NCBI GenBank assembly: GCA_003136475.1 | Contig: PLEQ01000239.1 | Coordinates: forward strand, 823-6,203 | Origin: Deltaproteobacteria bacterium | GTDB lineage: Bacteria > Bdellovibrionota_B > Oligoflexia > Oligoflexales > Bog-1112 | DNA: 5,381 nucleotides | Reading direction: 5' to 3' | Part shown: piece by piece, positions 5,195-5,381 of the stretch | How the letters are laid out: every line of letters begins with the position of its first letter | Position numbering within the stretch: position 1 is the first letter of the stretch | Notes under the pieces: generated by a model | What the model was told of the DNA's origin: nothing | The model's input: the letters and a program-made list of their open reading frames with translations, nothing else | Databases searched by the model: none | Position numbers and translations under genes: made by a program

Positions 5195-5381
5195 CCTTTT
5201 GCGGCAGTGTTTGCGAAGCCATTCCGTTGTGAAATAGACCCGCGCGGGTGAGTTCCAGCACGCGACTGTAAGCGGAAGGGGCTTCGGCAAAGATTTCATG
5301 GCGGGTCTCCGCAAGTTCCTCGGCAGAGATTTGCGCTTTGCTGTTATTTTTTTTAGCTTTTTCTACCCAAGCTTTTATGGA
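5178..5381 (-). CDS. C-terminal end of an unidentified protein (5' end beyond window)
   Basis: On the - strand one frame is open from the right edge for 67 codons to a TAG at 5178-5180. The peptide is hydrophilic and reads like a real cytosolic C-terminus: a Lys-rich helix (IKAWVEKAKKNN) followed by a Glu/Ala-rich helical stretch (ISAEELAETRHEIFAEAP), then YSRVLELTRAGLF and a basic tail ending QKAKAQG. It has no membrane segment or signal in the visible part. I do not recognise the family. Support for coding is the uninterrupted frame and bacterial-looking composition; the competing ATG-initiated frame on the same strand (5108-5314) is Arg/Cys-rich, unlike a normal protein, and runs deep into the deaminase gene. 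The stop lies inside the deaminase gene, giving a 17-base tail-to-tail overlap. Confidence 0.6.
   Translation of the reverse strand, partial: SIKAWVEKAKKNNSKAQISAEELAETRHEIFAEAPSAYSRVLELTRAGLFHNGMASQTLPQKAKAQG

Noticed and set aside
5238..5249. Perfect 12-base palindrome ACCCGCGCGGGT
   Set aside because: It lies inside the partial - strand coding frame, encoding Thr-Arg-Ala-Gly, with no T-run; most likely chance from codon choice.
5108..5314. 68-codon ATG-initiated frame on the - strand
   Set aside because: Its composition is Arg/Cys-rich and it lies antisense to the deaminase gene; the neighbouring - frame stopping at 5178 is the better coding candidate.

Overview
The window reads as chromosomal DNA of a Gram-negative bacterium. 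An outer-membrane TonB-dependent receptor, a lipoprotein, a TonB-family protein and two Sec-signal proteins all imply an envelope with a periplasm and outer membrane. The receptor's C-terminal style, the moderate GC content, the dense packing and the secreted single-HKD nuclease suggest a Bdellovibrionota/Oligoflexia or other former 'deltaproteobacterial' lineage. That placement is an inference, not something a marker gene proves.

Left block (1-2064, + strand): the C-terminal end of a TonB-dependent receptor is followed, by a stop/start overlap (TGATG), by an unrecognised lipoprotein of 247 residues. Almost without a gap comes a TonB-family protein (N-terminal anchor, Pro/Lys-rich linker, C-terminal TonB domain). 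The three look like one translationally coupled uptake operon: outer-membrane gate, lipoprotein accessory and dedicated energy transducer. The substrate is unknown. ExbB and ExbD are not in the window and would have to be upstream or elsewhere.

Middle block (2065-3350): after a 111-base gap comes a secreted phospholipase-D-superfamily protein with one HKD motif (Nuc-like, probable nuclease) on +. It converges with, and overlaps by 32 bases, a secreted hypothetical protein on - that ends in a transthyretin-like/carboxypeptidase-regulatory-like beta domain. The - gene has a very clear sigma70-type promoter and Shine-Dalgarno site.

Regulatory gap (about 3320-3550): the - promoter stands back to back with a + promoter candidate whose spacer and -10 carry short palindromes. 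A second + promoter candidate lies just upstream of ribD. No FMN riboswitch is visible.

Right block (3551-5381): ribD (bifunctional riboflavin deaminase/reductase, with an N-terminal extension and several changes at usually conserved positions) is followed 15 bases later by a ComEB-type dCMP/CMP deaminase. Two zinc deaminases of the same superfamily thus form an operon. The deaminase gene overlaps the 3' end of an unidentified partial gene on - that runs off the right edge. No RNA genes, CRISPR arrays, insertion sequences or strong rho-independent terminators were seen.
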